This document shows, piece after piece, positions 6,608-6,642 of a stretch of 6,642 nucleotides of DNA. Origin of the DNA: Rhodospirillaceae bacterium. GTDB lineage: Bacteria; Pseudomonadota; Alphaproteobacteria; Rhodospirillales; 2-02-FULL-58-16. The notes beneath the pieces are model-generated. The model made no database searches. It was given only the letters and a program-made list of their open reading frames with translations, and was not told the origin of the DNA. The stretch covers positions 1-6,642 of the forward strand of contig JAUXMA010000089.1 of NCBI GenBank assembly GCA_030623425.1. The letters run 5' to 3'. Positions within the stretch are counted from its first letter, which is position 1; the number at the start of each line of letters is the position of its first letter. Both the position numbers and the translations under genes were made by a program.

Positions 6608-6642
6608 AATTTAATTCGGTGACAGCATACTAATTTCCAAGC
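6608..6642 (+). repeat. partial third copy of the dispersed palindromic repeat
   Basis: The 19-base core aattcggtgacagcatact (6613-6631) is identical to 792-810 and in the same orientation as the left arm of the 787-886 element. The sequence around it is similar but shifted by one base after the core (taatttccaag against taattccaaac). The window ends before a second arm could appear, so it may be the first arm of another palindrome or the end of an insertion sequence lying to the right. Confidence 0.8.

Larger units (their letters stand above)
6142..6642. other. gene-free region upstream of nrdJ
   Basis: There is no credible coding sequence in these 501 bases. The part next to nrdJ (6142-6261) is the likely untranslated leader, with short GC-rich hairpin potential and no cobalamin-riboswitch B12 box that I can find. 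The middle (6262-6410) holds the operator and promoter candidates. The far part (6411-6642) carries a large imperfect inverted repeat with a nested palindrome and then one partial copy of the dispersed palindromic repeat at the edge. Confidence 0.7.

Noticed and set aside
787..6642. Composite transposon carrying nrdJ and its neighbour
   Set aside because: The bracketing repeats lack a transposase, target duplications are not seen, and nrdJ is a core gene; two copies of a dispersed repeat are a simpler explanation.

Overview
The window is GC-rich bacterial chromosome, most probably alphaproteobacterial. The best evidence is the long (about 1,200-residue) class II ribonucleotide reductase, whose sequence closely resembles alphaproteobacterial NrdJ throughout, including the TSCPD-type region and the C-terminal zinc-ribbon tail. 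A Rhodospirillales-like relative is my guess, not something the sequence proves. All recognisable genes lie on the minus strand, so they read from right to left.

Layout from right to left: (1) 6142-6642 has no gene. At the window edge it holds one partial copy of a dispersed repeat, then a GC-rich inverted-repeat structure, then the nrdJ promoter region with what looks like a tandem pair of NrdR boxes 31 bp apart. (2) 6141-2458 is nrdJ, an adenosylcobalamin-dependent ribonucleotide reductase, complete and with all expected catalytic residues. (3) 2457-2130 is an intergenic region with two consecutive hairpins, the second a good intrinsic terminator for nrdJ, followed by a candidate promoter for the next gene. 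(4) 2129-894 encodes a two-domain protein: an intact CheY-like receiver fused to a metallo-beta-lactamase-fold hydrolase. (5) 886-787 is a perfect 33-bp inverted repeat around a 34-nt centre, a palindromic element related to the partial copy at the right edge. (6) 767-300 is a RidA-family gene whose ribosome-binding site sits almost directly against the palindrome. (7) 299-118 is intergenic with a consensus -35 hexamer. (8) 117-1 may be the start of another minus-strand gene that runs off the window.

Functionally, nrdJ makes deoxynucleotides and appears to be its own NrdR-controlled transcription unit ending in a terminator. The receiver/hydrolase gene has no histidine kinase beside it and is an orphan response regulator whose output is likely enzymatic rather than DNA binding. 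RidA is a housekeeping enamine/imine deaminase family. I see no sign that the three genes form one pathway. The most interesting points are the receiver-metallohydrolase fusion, the palindromic repeat family placed between genes, and the NrdR operator layout. I found no RNA gene, CRISPR array, complete insertion sequence or obviously novel multi-gene system.
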